Shown here: piece by piece, positions 8,959 to 17,623 of the stretch
Layout of the letters: the number at the start of each line of letters is the position of its first letter
Position numbering within the stretch: the stretch's first letter is position 1
NCBI GenBank assembly: GCA_016786495.1
Contig: JAEUUJ010000033.1
Coordinates: 107,900 to 171,899 of the forward strand
Origin: Cyclobacteriaceae bacterium
GTDB lineage: Bacteria; Bacteroidota; Bacteroidia; Cytophagales; Cyclobacteriaceae
Length of the DNA stretch: 64,000 nt
Direction of reading: 5' to 3'
Notes under the pieces: generated by a model
The model's input: the letters and a program-made list of their open reading frames with translations, nothing else
What the model was told of the DNA's origin: nothing
Databases searched by the model: none
Program-made: the position numbers and the translations under genes

Positions 8959-10218
8959 ATGTATACGATCCGCCAGATTTTCGAAAGCCTCCGGTTCGCG
9001 GGTAAGGCCCTGAAATCAAACCTGTTAAGAACGATTTTGTCGCTTTTGGGCGTTACGATAGGCATTTTTGCCATCATCTCGGTACTCACCCTGGTCGACT
9101 CCCTCGAAAAGAATATTAAAGACAGTCTGAATTTTCTGGGTAGCAGTGTGATCTACGTTGAAAAATGGCCCTTCATTGCCGATGGGGAGTGGAAATGGTG
9201 GGAATACATGCGCAGGCCGCATGCTTCCTATAACGAGTTCAAGTTCCTGGAGGCTAACCTGAAATACAGCACCAGCATTGCCATTTTTTCCGGCAAGGGT
9301 AACCAGATCATCAAACACAACAGCAACAGCATCGGGCAGGTGCGATTGATTGGCGGCAGCGAAGGGTACGACAAGATTTTTGAAGTGAACGTGGAGAAGG
9401 GCCGCTACTTTACCGCGGAAGAGCTCGAGGGCGGAAGAAGCGTAGCAGTTATTGGTCACGAGGTGGCGAAGTCGTTGTTTCCGAATGACGAAGATCCGAT
9501 CGGCCAGTACATTAAAATCAAGAACCTGAAATACATGGTGATTGCAGTGGTGAAGCGTGAGGGTCAGAGCTTCATGGGATTCACGAGCAGCGACTACAAT
9601 GTGATCGTTCCGTACAACAACTTCAGACGCTTGTATCAAACTGGTACGGGCCTGTGGAGTGAAACTGCTTCGCGAATTGGTATTAAAGGATATGACTATG
9701 ACGTGGGGCTGGTGGAACTCGAAAATGAAGTGCGCGGATTTTTAAGAAGCCGCAGGGGATTACGCCCGACTGACAAAGACAACTTTGTGATGAATCGTCC
9801 GGAAGCAATTGCAAATGCCATCGGACAATTGTTTGATGTGGTTGGAATTGCCGGCTGGGTGATCGGAGGTTTCTCGATGCTGGTGGGAGGATTCGGAATT
9901 GCCAACATCATGTTTGTGTCGGTAAAAGAACGAACGAGTATCATCGGCTTGCAGAAATCGCTGGGCGCCAAAAACTATTTTATTCTCTTTCAGTTTTTAT
10001 TTGAAGCGATATTCCTGAGCATGATCGGAGGGCTTGCGGGGTTGTTCTTTGTTTATCTGATAACCCTGATTCCGATGGGAGACCTTGTCGTCACGCTTAC
10101 CGTGAAGAATATTGTACTCGGACTTACCGTTTCCAGCGTGATTGGATTGATTGCCGGGATTGTGCCGGCTGCGCTGGCCGCTAGGCTTGATCCGGTGGCC
10201 GCGATTCGGGCAACGTAA
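8959..10218 (+). CDS. ABC transporter permease, MacB/FtsX family
   Basis: A 419-residue inner-membrane protein of the MacB_PCD/FtsX architecture. A first helix at about residues 22-42 leads to a large periplasmic domain (about 45-275), then three helices (about 285-315, 340-362, 375-405) ending in the family-typical PAALAARLDPVAAIRAT. Such permeases act in mechanotransmission of lipoproteins, efflux or cell-division signals. No ATPase gene is adjacent, so its partner is encoded elsewhere. The 244 bases upstream hold no other gene. It ends in a hairpin shared with recA. Confidence 0.9.
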   Translation: MYTIRQIFESLRFAGKALKSNLLRTILSLLGVTIGIFAIISVLTLVDSLEKNIKDSLNFLGSSVIYVEKWPFIADGEWKWWEYMRRPHASYNEFKFLEANLKYSTSIAIFSGKGNQIIKHNSNSIGQVRLIGGSEGYDKIFEVNVEKGRYFTAEELEGGRSVAVIGHEVAKSLFPNDEDPIGQYIKIKNLKYMVIAVVKREGQSFMGFTSSDYNVIVPYNNFRRLYQTGTGLWSETASRIGIKGYDYDVGLVELENEVRGFLRSRRGLRPTDKDNFVMNRPEAIANAIGQLFDVVGIAGWVIGGFSMLVGGFGIANIMFVSVKERTSIIGLQKSLGAKNYFILFQFLFEAIFLSMIGGLAGLFFVYLITLIPMGDLVVTLTVKNIVLGLTVSSVIGLIAGIVPAALAARLDPVAAIRAT

Positions 10219-10226
10219 AAAGGAAT

Positions 10227-10266
10227 CAGGCATTAGGCACTCAGAAAATTCTGCGCCTAATGCCTG
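10227..10266. terminator. Bidirectional hairpin between permease gene and recA
   Basis: Perfect 12-bp arms CAGGCATTAGGC/GCCTAATGCCTG enclose a 16-base loop that itself folds (CAGAA/TTCTG). It lies between two convergent genes. T-runs are short on both strands, so termination efficiency is uncertain. Confidence 0.7.
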
Positions 10267-10284
10267 GTTTACCTAACGTTTAAC

Positions 10285-11361
10285 TTAAACTTTCTCTTTT
10301 ACTTTTTCAGCTTTATCTGCGCGCTCGGCTTTCCGCTCTTCCGCAGCTGTTTCAAGCGTAAGCTTGGCAGTATCCAGGCTTGACTTGATTTTTGCTTCCA
10401 GCTCTTCCATCAGTTCCGGAGTATCCTCAATCAGTTGCTTCACGGCATCGCGGCCCTGGCCCAGTTTGTTGCCGTTGTAGGAGAACCATGAACCCGACTT
10501 CTGGATTACATTCAGTTCAACGCCCAGGTCAACGATCTCACCGGATTTGGAGATACCTCTTCCGTACATGATATCGAATTCAACCACTTTAAACGGAGGC
10601 GCTACTTTGTTTTTCACCACTTTAACTTTCACACGGTTACCGGTGATGTTATCCGCGTCTTCTTTAATCTGTCCGATTCTTCGGATATCCAGACGAACGG
10701 ATGCGTAGAATTTAAGGGCGTTACCACCGGTAGTTGTTTCCGGGTTACCGAACATCACCCCAATCTTCTCGCGAAGCTGGTTGATGAAAATGCACGAGCA
10801 ACCGGTTTTGCTGATGGTACCCGTAAGCTTACGCAACGCCTGTGACATCAAACGTGCGTGCAAGCCCATTTTGCTGTCGCCCATTTCGCCTTCCAGTTCA
10901 CTTTTCGGAACAAGAGCTGCTACGGAGTCAATAACGATAATATCAATTGCGCCTGAGCGGATCAGGTGATCGGCAATTTCCAGAGCCTGTTCACCGTTGT
11001 CGGGCTGAGAGATCAGCAGGTTTTCGGTATCAATTCCAAGTTTTTCTGCGTATGACTTATCGAACGCATGTTCGGCATCAATAAAGGCAGCCATACCACC
11101 TTTGCGTTGTGCTTCCGCAATCATGTGCATGGTAAGGGTTGTTTTACCCGAAGATTCCGGACCGTAGATCTCGGTTATTCTTCCGCGGGGAATTCCGCCA
11201 ATCCCCAGGGCAATGTCGAGGCCGACCGAACCGGTTGAGATGGAAGGAACATCCATTACCTTTTCATCGCTTAATTTCATCACGGTTCCCTTGCCGTACG
11301 TTTTTTCCAGCTTGTCGATGGTCAGCTGCAGGGCTTTGATCTTCTCTTTTGCGTCACTCAT
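10285..11361 (-). CDS. recA: Recombinase RecA
   Basis: A 358-residue DNA-strand-exchange ATPase. Walker A is [10 protein letters not shown], Walker B is [12 protein letters not shown], and the L1/L2 regions ([24 protein letters not shown] and [27 protein letters not shown]) are intact. The C-terminus is the usual charged tail ([19 protein letters not shown]), here basic and acidic mixed. Length is normal. I saw no clear SOS-like operator just upstream; the start is an ATG preceded by an AT-rich leader. Confidence 0.98.
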   Translation of the reverse strand: MSDAKEKIKALQLTIDKLEKTYGKGTVMKLSDEKVMDVPSISTGSVGLDIALGIGGIPRGRITEIYGPESSGKTTLTMHMIAEAQRKGGMAAFIDAEHAFDKSYAEKLGIDTENLLISQPDNGEQALEIADHLIRSGAIDIIVIDSVAALVPKSELEGEMGDSKMGLHARLMSQALRKLTGTISKTGCSCIFINQLREKIGVMFGNPETTTGGNALKFYASVRLDIRRIGQIKEDADNITGNRVKVKVVKNKVAPPFKVVEFDIMYGRGISKSGEIVDLGVELNVIQKSGSWFSYNGNKLGQGRDAVKQLIEDTPELMEELEAKIKSSLDTAKLTLETAAEERKAERADKAEKVKEKV

Positions 11362-11465
11362 ATAGCTATTGTCGTTGTTACGTGTTTAATGATGAATCAA
11401 AATACGGCAATACAAGGCGGAATAAAAAGCCTCTGAAAATGTTGTGACAGTAATTGTCAGCATTG

Positions 11466-11494
11466 TTGCGGACGGCCTTTCCCTGCCTATATTG
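11466..11494 (+). promoter_or_regulatory. Weak Bacteroidota-type promoter before the barrel gene
   Basis: TTG (11466-11468), 19 bases, TATATTG (11488-11494), one T short of TAnnTTTG. The ATG lies 11 bases further on. Confidence 0.35.
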
Positions 11495-11505
11495 CGTCCT
11501 TTCCC

Positions 11506-12624
11506 ATGAAAAAGGCATTATTTCTTATCCTTCTTATCGCACCAGCCGTGGCTGTCGCTCAACTCGACAACGGGGCATTTGAGCAACGCATGACTGTTGA
11601 GCCATCTGACTCCGGCAAACTTTACCTCGGCCTGAACATGCTCGGTTTTGCGAAAGACAATGAGTTTTTTGATACCGTAATCGAAGGATACACCTTGTTT
11701 GGCTATCAGCTTAACCCCTATCTCTCGTACAACATTTCGAAAAATGTCCGCCTGGATGCAGGTGTATACGTGCAGAAGGATTTTGGCAACGACGACTATT
11801 CGGATGTCAAACCCACGCTTTCACTCAAAATCCGGAACAACAACTTCAATTTTATTTTCGGTACTCTGGAAGGAAGCGTTCATCACCGGCTGATTGAACC
11901 GTTGTATGATTTCGAGCGGGTGCTCAACAACCGACTGGAAAACGGTGCGCAGGTGGTTTGGATGAAAGACGGCCTTTTCCTGGACGCCTGGATCGACTGG
12001 CAAAAGATGATTTACGCCAACAGCGTAGAGCCGGAACGCTTTACTGCCGGAATCTCATTTAATAAAACCCTGTTCAACCTGGGTGACGTGCACATCGACC
12101 TTCCGTTGCAGCTTGTAGCGGCCCATCAGGGCGGACAAATCGATACGGTAGACAATGAGGTGATCACACGTTTCAACATGGCCGGTGGCCTCACGCTCGA
12201 AGGAACCAGCACCGGATTTGTTTCGGGCTGGGGTGTAAAGGCGTATGGCGCCATGTTCAATACCAACGCGAGCAAGCCATTATTCAATAAAGAAGGAGTG
12301 GGATATTTTGTCAACCCCTACATCAAAACCCGGATCGGCCTTACGGTTATGGGAAGCTACTGGCATGGCGATCGTTTTCAGAGTATTGAAGGGAGTCCGT
12401 TGTATGCATCGGCCAACGACCTGTATCCCAATCGCATCGACCGGAAGCGTGATTTCCTGATGCTGCGACTTCTGTACGATGTAAAAGTTGCCGATGGATT
12501 AACACTAACTGCCCGTGCGGAACCGTTCTTAGATACGTATTCGCAGGAACTGGAATACTCGTTTGGCTTGTACCTTAATTTTTCGGAACGCTTTTTTCTT
12601 CTGAATGCAAAAAAGAACCGGTAG
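11506..12624 (+). CDS. Putative outer-membrane beta-barrel protein, unrecognised
   Basis: A 372-residue protein with a signal peptide (MKKALFLILLIAPAVAVAQ). The mature part is a succession of amphipathic strands such as FIFGTLEGSVHHRL and GVGYFVNPYIKTRIGL. Its last strand ends in aromatic residues (SFGLYLNFSERFFLL), as in barrels. I cannot name a family. The downstream aminopeptidase gene starts inside its last seven codons in another frame, so the two are almost certainly one transcript. A role in delivery or uptake of substrate for the peptidase would be inference only. Confidence 0.75.
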   Translation: MKKALFLILLIAPAVAVAQLDNGAFEQRMTVEPSDSGKLYLGLNMLGFAKDNEFFDTVIEGYTLFGYQLNPYLSYNISKNVRLDAGVYVQKDFGNDDYSDVKPTLSLKIRNNNFNFIFGTLEGSVHHRLIEPLYDFERVLNNRLENGAQVVWMKDGLFLDAWIDWQKMIYANSVEPERFTAGISFNKTLFNLGDVHIDLPLQLVAAHQGGQIDTVDNEVITRFNMAGGLTLEGTSTGFVSGWGVKAYGAMFNTNASKPLFNKEGVGYFVNPYIKTRIGLTVMGSYWHGDRFQSIEGSPLYASANDLYPNRIDRKRDFLMLRLLYDVKVADGLTLTARAEPFLDTYSQELEYSFGLYLNFSERFFLLNAKKNR

Positions 12625-13657
12625 GATCATTAAACGCTCACTGCTTGCGCTTCTGGCAGTGCTTGTTATTCTGGTAATCGTTTATTGGGATCTGGTGCTG
12701 TACGGCCTGCGCCAGGGAAGAGGCCAACTCAACATCGTGTGGAATGCACGCCCGGTAGAAGAGGTGATGAAAGATCCGGCCTTCCCCGATTCCCTGAAAA
12801 GCAAACTCATACTCATTGAGCGCGTGCGCAAGTATGCGATTGATTCACTCGGGCTCAAGGATACCAAAAATTACAAAACGCTTTACGATCAAAAAGGAGA
12901 AGAGATCATGTGGGTCGTGATGGCGTGCGAGCCCTATCGCTTTAAAGCCAAAGAATGGGATTTTCCGATCGTGGGCTCCGTTCCCTACAAGGGTTTCTTT
13001 AATAAAGCGCGGGCTGTAAAACTTCGTGATGAACTGGATAAGGAAGGCTGGGACACTACGATCCGGAATCCGGGTGGCTGGTCCACGCTCGGTTGGTTTA
13101 CCGATCCGATCCTGAGCAAAATGCTGGAGCGCGATGAAGGTGATCTCGCGAACCTGATTATCCACGAAATGTCGCATGCTACCATTTTCGTAAAAGACAG
13201 CATCGACTTTAATGAAAACCTCGCCACGTTTATCGGGGATCGCGGGGCGGAACAATTCCTCATCTCAACCCACGGAAAAAACTCAAAAGAATACCTGACC
13301 TACATCGGAGAAGATTCAGACTTCACGAAGTACAGCGAGCACATGCTGCGGGGTGCTGAAGCGCTTGACAGCTTGTACAAGCAAATGGAAAAAGACAGTC
13401 TTCCGGATCACCTTCGTGCGGAAAAGAAAAAAGCTGCCATTCAGAGAATTGTTACGTTGCTCGACACGCTCTCGCTCACGGTTCACAAGAAACCATCGGA
13501 TCGCTTCAAAGAGCATTTGCCGAATAACACATACTTCATGAACATGAAGCGTTATCAGTCAAAGCAGGAAGATTTCTGGTCGGAGCTGCGGGGTGGTTTC
13601 GGAGGTGATCTGAAAGCGTACATCCGCTATCATAAAAAGAAGCATCCCTTTTTGTAG
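12605..13657 (+). CDS. Putative aminopeptidase, PF10023 family
   Basis: A 350-residue membrane-anchored metalloprotease. One N-terminal helix (about residues 11-30) is followed by a large extracytoplasmic domain. The zinc motif HEMSH lies at residues 187-191 and the downstream glutamate block FNENLATFIGDRGAE follows at about 202-216, the pattern of the predicted aminopeptidase family PF10023. Activity has not been shown here. The start overlaps the upstream barrel gene by 20 bases, implying translational coupling. A rarer possibility is a broader gluzincin with another substrate. Confidence 0.85.
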   Translation: MQKRTGRIIKRSLLALLAVLVILVIVYWDLVLYGLRQGRGQLNIVWNARPVEEVMKDPAFPDSLKSKLILIERVRKYAIDSLGLKDTKNYKTLYDQKGEEIMWVVMACEPYRFKAKEWDFPIVGSVPYKGFFNKARAVKLRDELDKEGWDTTIRNPGGWSTLGWFTDPILSKMLERDEGDLANLIIHEMSHATIFVKDSIDFNENLATFIGDRGAEQFLISTHGKNSKEYLTYIGEDSDFTKYSEHMLRGAEALDSLYKQMEKDSLPDHLRAEKKKAAIQRIVTLLDTLSLTVHKKPSDRFKEHLPNNTYFMNMKRYQSKQEDFWSELRGGFGGDLKAYIRYHKKKHPFL

Positions 13658-13699
13658 CCCGCTTCCGCAAAACGCGAAAATCCGAATCCATTAAGGAAT

Positions 13700-13714
13700 T
13701 GTTAAGATGTTAAG
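13700..13714. promoter_or_regulatory. TGTTAAG direct repeats upstream of the response-regulator gene
   Basis: Two TGTTAAG heptamers separated by one base (8-bp period), with a further TTAAGG 11 bases upstream at 13691. On the minus strand they read CTTAACA, resembling the TTAACA/CTTAAC direct repeats bound by PhoP/PhoB-type regulators in other phyla. They lie just upstream of a PhoB-like gene, so autoregulation is plausible. Confidence 0.45.
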
Positions 13715-13721
13715 GCAGACG

Positions 13722-13750
13722 TTTCAAACCCGGCCTTTTGGCTACCTTTG
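13722..13750 (+). promoter_or_regulatory. Promoter of the PhoB-like gene
   Basis: TACCTTTG (13743-13750) is an exact TAnnTTTG -7 element. A weak -33 candidate TTTC lies at 13722-13725, 17 bases upstream. The ATG at 13767 follows 16 bases later. Confidence 0.55.
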
Positions 13751-13766
13751 TACCAAATAACAGACT

Positions 13767-14456
13767 ATGGCAAACAAGCCAGTTCAGAAAGTGCTTGTCG
13801 TGGATGATGAAGAGCCCATCCAGGAACTTCTCAAATACAATCTCGAAAAGAGCGGATACGATGTAAAGACAGCCAGCGATGGCTTTAAGGCGGTTGACAT
13901 AGCCAAAAAATTCCATCCTGATCTGGTTTTGCTTGATATCATGATGCCGAAGATGGACGGAGTTGAAACCTGCCGGCTGCTTCGTGAAATCCCGGAACTG
14001 CAAAAGACCTTTATCGTGTTTCTCACGGCCCGTTCAGAAGAATATTCAGAAGTAGCCGCATTTGATGTCGGGGCTGACGATTACATTAACAAGCCTATCA
14101 AGCCCCGTGCATTGATGAGCCGGATCAGTGCGCTGTTCAGGCGCGACAACAAAAAAGCAAGCCCTTCCAGTACCATCACGATTGGCGACCTGACCATTGA
14201 TCGCACCAGCTATACGATTAAGATTGGCACACGGGAAATCAGCTTACCTAAAAAGGAGTTCGAGCTGTTGTACTTCCTGGCACAGAATCCGAACAAAGTT
14301 TTCAGTCGCGAAGACCTGCTGCAGAACATCTGGGGATCAGACGTGTACGTGCTGGCCCGCACCGTTGACGTTCATATCCGGAAAGTTCGCGAGAAAATCG
14401 GCGAGGATTACATTACTACGGTGAAGGGTGTGGGGTATAAGTTTGCTTTGAATTGA
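13767..14456 (+). CDS. PhoB-like response regulator (OmpR family)
   Basis: A 229-residue cytoplasmic transcription factor. The receiver domain (about residues 8-120) has acidic residues D13/D14, the phospho-acceptor D57 in PDLVLLDIMMP, and the lysine in DDYINKPIKP. A winged-helix DNA-binding domain (about 135-228) ends in the OmpR-type DVHIRKVREKIG...TVKGVGYKF. It is followed 75 bases later by a PhoR-like kinase and is probably its partner. A phosphate role is suggested by family resemblance and TTAAC-type repeats, not proven. Confidence 0.92.
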   Translation: MANKPVQKVLVVDDEEPIQELLKYNLEKSGYDVKTASDGFKAVDIAKKFHPDLVLLDIMMPKMDGVETCRLLREIPELQKTFIVFLTARSEEYSEVAAFDVGADDYINKPIKPRALMSRISALFRRDNKKASPSSTITIGDLTIDRTSYTIKIGTREISLPKKEFELLYFLAQNPNKVFSREDLLQNIWGSDVYVLARTVDVHIRKVREKIGEDYITTVKGVGYKFALN

Positions 14457-14470
14457 ATCAATAATACCTG

Positions 14471-14525
14471 ATTTAACAATTTAACGATGACATTTGCGTC
14501 TTGCTAAATTGATTAATTGTTAAAT
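14471..14525. promoter_or_regulatory. Inverted and direct TTTAAC repeats before the kinase gene
   Basis: ATTTAAC occurs twice with a one-base gap (14471-14477, 14479-14485). Eleven bases ATTTAACAATT (14471-14481) recur inverted as AATTGTTAAAT at 14515-14525. The 8-bp period equals that of the repeat before the regulator gene. Confidence 0.45.
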
Positions 14526-14531
14526 TGAAAC

Positions 14532-15578
14532 ATGATTTACAGCTCACGGGTACTCGCGCTTATTCTTGCCCTGTGCATTGCCATCATCACCACGCTTTTT
14601 CTTACGCTGTTCGAAACGGTTGACACAACGGTTCTTGTTGTAACGTTCGTCATTTGTTTTTCGGTTTCGTATATCCTTACCTTTTCAATTTTGGAATTGC
14701 TGATCTTCCGCGAGATCAATAAAATATACAAGCTGATCGATAAGCTTAAGAAACGCGAACTGCATAGCCTTGATCGGCAAAAACCCAACACACTTAATCC
14801 GCTCGAAAAAATCAATGAAGAGATATTTTCGTTTGCTGAACTCAAGCAAAAGGAAATTGATGAGCTGCGCAAGCTGGAGGCTTTCCGGAAAGAATTCATC
14901 GCCGACATCTCGCACGAGTTGAAGACACCCATTTTTGCTGCGCAGGGATTTGTCCACACGCTGCTTGATGGGGCGGTAAACGACAAAGCCGTGCGGGGCA
15001 ACTTCCTGAAAAAAGCTGCGCGAAGCCTCGATGGACTCGATGCACTGGTGCAGGATTTGTTAACGCTCTCACACATTGAGACGAAGCAGATCAAAATGCA
15101 CTTCGAAACCATCGATCTGTACGAACTCACGCAGGAGGTTTTTGAACAACTCGAAGACAAAGCGGAAGAACGGAAAATCTCACTCAAGCTTCAGGGTTCC
15201 AAAAACAAAGCGATCGTCTATGCCGACTGGCAACGCATCACGCAAGTGATCACAAACCTGGTGAGCAATGCCATTAAACATTCATTTGAAGGTGGTGAGG
15301 TAACCGTAAGTTTTGATGTCGGTAAAAAGAATGTAACCACACATGTACGCGATCATGGCGAGGGGATTGCGGAGGAACATTTGACCCGAATATTTGAGCG
15401 GTTTTATCGGGTAGATAAAAGCCGAAGCCGCGAGAAGGGCGGCACCGGACTCGGACTGGCCATTGTAAAACACATCCTCGAACATCATAACACCAAAACG
15501 GAAGTTGTGAGCGAGGTAGGCAAGGGATCGGATTTCAGCTTTAAGCTTCCCCGATCGAAGTCAGATGAAAACAACTAG
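14532..15578 (+). CDS. PhoR-like sensor histidine kinase
   Basis: A 348-residue membrane kinase. Two helices at about residues 7-29 and 34-57 are separated by only a few residues, so there is almost no extracytoplasmic sensor. A coiled-coil/HAMP-like linker precedes the phospho-acceptor H128 in ADISHELKTP. The ATPase domain has the N-box NLVSNAIKHS, the G1 box DHGEGI, and GGTGLGLAIVKHI. The short sensor resembles PhoR-type kinases that rely on partner proteins for input. It is encoded just after its likely cognate regulator. Confidence 0.92.
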   Translation: MIYSSRVLALILALCIAIITTLFLTLFETVDTTVLVVTFVICFSVSYILTFSILELLIFREINKIYKLIDKLKKRELHSLDRQKPNTLNPLEKINEEIFSFAELKQKEIDELRKLEAFRKEFIADISHELKTPIFAAQGFVHTLLDGAVNDKAVRGNFLKKAARSLDGLDALVQDLLTLSHIETKQIKMHFETIDLYELTQEVFEQLEDKAEERKISLKLQGSKNKAIVYADWQRITQVITNLVSNAIKHSFEGGEVTVSFDVGKKNVTTHVRDHGEGIAEEHLTRIFERFYRVDKSRSREKGGTGLGLAIVKHILEHHNTKTEVVSEVGKGSDFSFKLPRSKSDENN

Positions 15579-15600
15579 CACCACCCATGGAAAACAAAAA

Positions 15601-15625
15601 AAGGCAGTGAGTACCACTGCCTTTC
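15601..15625. terminator. Bidirectional terminator between kinase and lipoprotein genes
   Basis: Nine-bp stem AAGGCAGTG/CACTGCCTT with a 5-base loop. On the minus strand it is followed by a run of seven T, giving a strong terminator for the lipoprotein gene; on the plus strand the T-tract is mixed. Confidence 0.8.
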
Positions 15626-15644
15626 TCTTGTAAACCAACGTCAC

Positions 15645-16319
15645 TTAATCCTGCTTCAGCGCATAGCTGAAGAACTCACCATTTTCACCAACCTTCCACA
15701 GGTAAAGCATTCCGTCATTGAACCACAGTGTGAAGTTGCCGGTTGGAACAACAAAATCGCTGTCCTCATTGTCTTCGAATGTGATTGTTTGATCATCTAA
15801 GGTGAACTTACCTGAACCCACAATCGCGGAACCTTCTTCCGGAGCAAAATTGTAATGATAAACCGTAGTCGTGGTGCCTTTTGCTTCAAACGAAAGTGTC
15901 AGTGAACCGGTTGAAACCTCGGTGCTGTCGTGATCGGATGTGTAGTACGTTCCGGTAAAGGATTTTGAATACAACGCCTCATCCAGGGTGGGGGTTGGGT
16001 CAACCGTAAAGGTGGAGTCATCCGCTTTAGCGTATGACGTTACGGCAATGTTTAACAGTCCGTTTTCTTTGCCAAGCGTTTTATACGACAACAGCAGCTT
16101 GCTTCCGGCTGAGCGGGACTCGAATGCGTCAATACCTGATTTTGGGTTAGCCAGTGTTCCGTCTTTGAACAAAAGCGCATTTCCTGAACCGTTGGTTCGC
16201 GGCACAATCATGCTCAGTTCGTTTTCTTTAATTGTGGGGTTGTTGTTGGTGTCATCGTCTGAGCAGGCCGCCACAAACATTACAACTGCACATACCAGCA
16301 AATAACTAAGGTTTTTCAT
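15645..16319 (-). CDS. Putative surface lipoprotein, unrecognised
   Basis: A 224-residue lipoprotein. The signal peptide ends in the lipobox FVAAC with the acylated cysteine at residue 19. It is followed at once by SDDD, resembling the acidic lipoprotein export signal that sends Bacteroidota lipoproteins to the cell surface. The mature domain is strand-rich, with no cysteine and no recognised motif; its C-terminal part (FVVPTGNFTLWFNDGMLYLWKV) suggests a small beta fold. It is a single gene transcribed toward the hairpin at 15601-15625. Function unknown. Confidence 0.75.
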   Translation of the reverse strand: MKNLSYLLVCAVVMFVAACSDDDTNNNPTIKENELSMIVPRTNGSGNALLFKDGTLANPKSGIDAFESRSAGSKLLLSYKTLGKENGLLNIAVTSYAKADDSTFTVDPTPTLDEALYSKSFTGTYYTSDHDSTEVSTGSLTLSFEAKGTTTTVYHYNFAPEEGSAIVGSGKFTLDDQTITFEDNEDSDFVVPTGNFTLWFNDGMLYLWKVGENGEFFSYALKQD

Positions 16320-16333
16320 TGGGTTGATTTTAA

Positions 16334-16362
16334 GTCTCGGGCGAAAGCGCCCTTGTCTCTAC
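16334..16362. repeat. Degenerate GTAGAGAC-type palindromic element
   Basis: On the minus strand this reads GTAGAGACAAGGGCG, then a loop, then CGCCCGAGAC, an imperfect hairpin. The GTAGAGAC arm is the same as in the perfect hairpin at 51752-51781. Confidence 0.4.
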
Positions 16363-16390
16363 AACACATCCGGGGGCCGGTACCCTGATG

Positions 16391-17623
16391 CTACCGCGAA
16401 AAAATTGTTCGGTACAGACCCACGTGCAGTCCGAGCCAGGTTTTTAACGATTCAAAGGAAGTATCGTCATACGTGTTGCTGAGGGTATAAAACGGGTAGA
16501 AGGCTGCGTATTTACGCTCCGGATTTGATCCCGGCATTCCGGTAAGGCCCTGGTTTTTTCCGTCTACCCTATAGCGGCTTTCCAGTGCGTTGAAGCTCAA
16601 GCCAACAAATAATTTCCAACTGCCGGATGTGTTGAGTTTCCATTCAACTCCTCCGTTTATCCCGGCCCAAAGTCCGGATACGCTAATGGTGTGATTGGTA
16701 ACAACCGAATCGGCTGATCGTGTTGCCCGAAATGATTTGGAGTAGGTTCCTAAATATGTATTCAACACGATTTTTGACCGCCCGCCCGCTCGCAGCGAGC
16801 CACTCAATCCGTAAAGAAGAATGGCCGAGCTTCCATTACTTCTGATCGAAAGCGTTCCAAAAAACGAGTTTGTGCCCGTTCGGAGTGTTGCGCCTATGAA
16901 CAGCGTTTCCCCGGTACTGATACCCAGATCGATAAAATACCCCGGTTTTTTTTGATTGCGCTTAGTGTTCACCACCGGTGCAGGCCGGGGTTTAGGAGTA
17001 TCTCTTTGGGCCGGTAGTGCAACGGTTGCGGGCTGTACCGAAGAAGAATCCTGCATGGGAAGCACAGCGTTGTTGGTTTGCGTGGCAACGATTGATTTTA
17101 AGGCGGTCGCTGTATCGGGTAACGGCACGACGGGCGCTGCAACGGAAAGTGTGTCGACAGAGATCGCAACTTCTTTTTGTTGGTCAACTTGCGGTTCAAC
17201 GGGTTTCGTTTGTTCGGGCGGAGCAGGTTTGAGACTCGTTGGTTGAATACGTGCAGGCGTAGTTGGCTTTGCCGATGGATTTTGTTGAATCGTTGACTTT
17301 TCGATGTTCAGGATAACATGATTCTCCACCCGTGAATACAACACGTTTGTTTTGGTTCTCAACTGATCGAGTATTTCTCTGGCTGTTACCTTTTTTGAGG
17401 GGAGTGCAAGCGTATAGGCTGTATTGAGCCGTTTGGAATTATACGAAAACCGAAGTCCCGTTTTTCGGGTGATGGTTTGAAGCAGTGTATCCAGCCGTAC
17501 TTTTTGAGATTGTAAATTGATCGGAGTATCAAGCAAATCAACCGACTGCCGGCCAAAGGCTGAAAGGCACGTCAGGATCATTACAACCGACAGACAATAC
17601 CGGAATCTACAGACAACCATCAC
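16391..17623 (-). CDS. STN-domain protein with C-terminal barrel-like region
   Basis: A 410-residue secreted protein. After a signal peptide (about residues 1-25), residues 30-110 form a secretin/TonB short N-terminal (STN) domain (LQTITRKTGLRFSYNSKRLN, AREILDQLRTKTNVLYS). A long Pro/Thr/Gln/Val-rich linker spans about 110-225, and a strand-rich region follows to the end (GYFIDLGISTGETLFIGATLR). There is no TonB plug and the total is far shorter than a SusC-type transporter. Its start overlaps the FecR stop by 17 bases. It therefore occupies the place where a TonB-dependent transducer with an STN domain would normally stand. Confidence 0.8.
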   Translation of the reverse strand: MMVVCRFRYCLSVVMILTCLSAFGRQSVDLLDTPINLQSQKVRLDTLLQTITRKTGLRFSYNSKRLNTAYTLALPSKKVTAREILDQLRTKTNVLYSRVENHVILNIEKSTIQQNPSAKPTTPARIQPTSLKPAPPEQTKPVEPQVDQQKEVAISVDTLSVAAPVVPLPDTATALKSIVATQTNNAVLPMQDSSSVQPATVALPAQRDTPKPRPAPVVNTKRNQKKPGYFIDLGISTGETLFIGATLRTGTNSFFGTLSIRSNGSSAILLYGLSGSLRAGGRSKIVLNTYLGTYSKSFRATRSADSVVTNHTISVSGLWAGINGGVEWKLNTSGSWKLFVGLSFNALESRYRVDGKNQGLTGMPGSNPERKYAAFYPFYTLSNTYDDTSFESLKTWLGLHVGLYRTIFSR

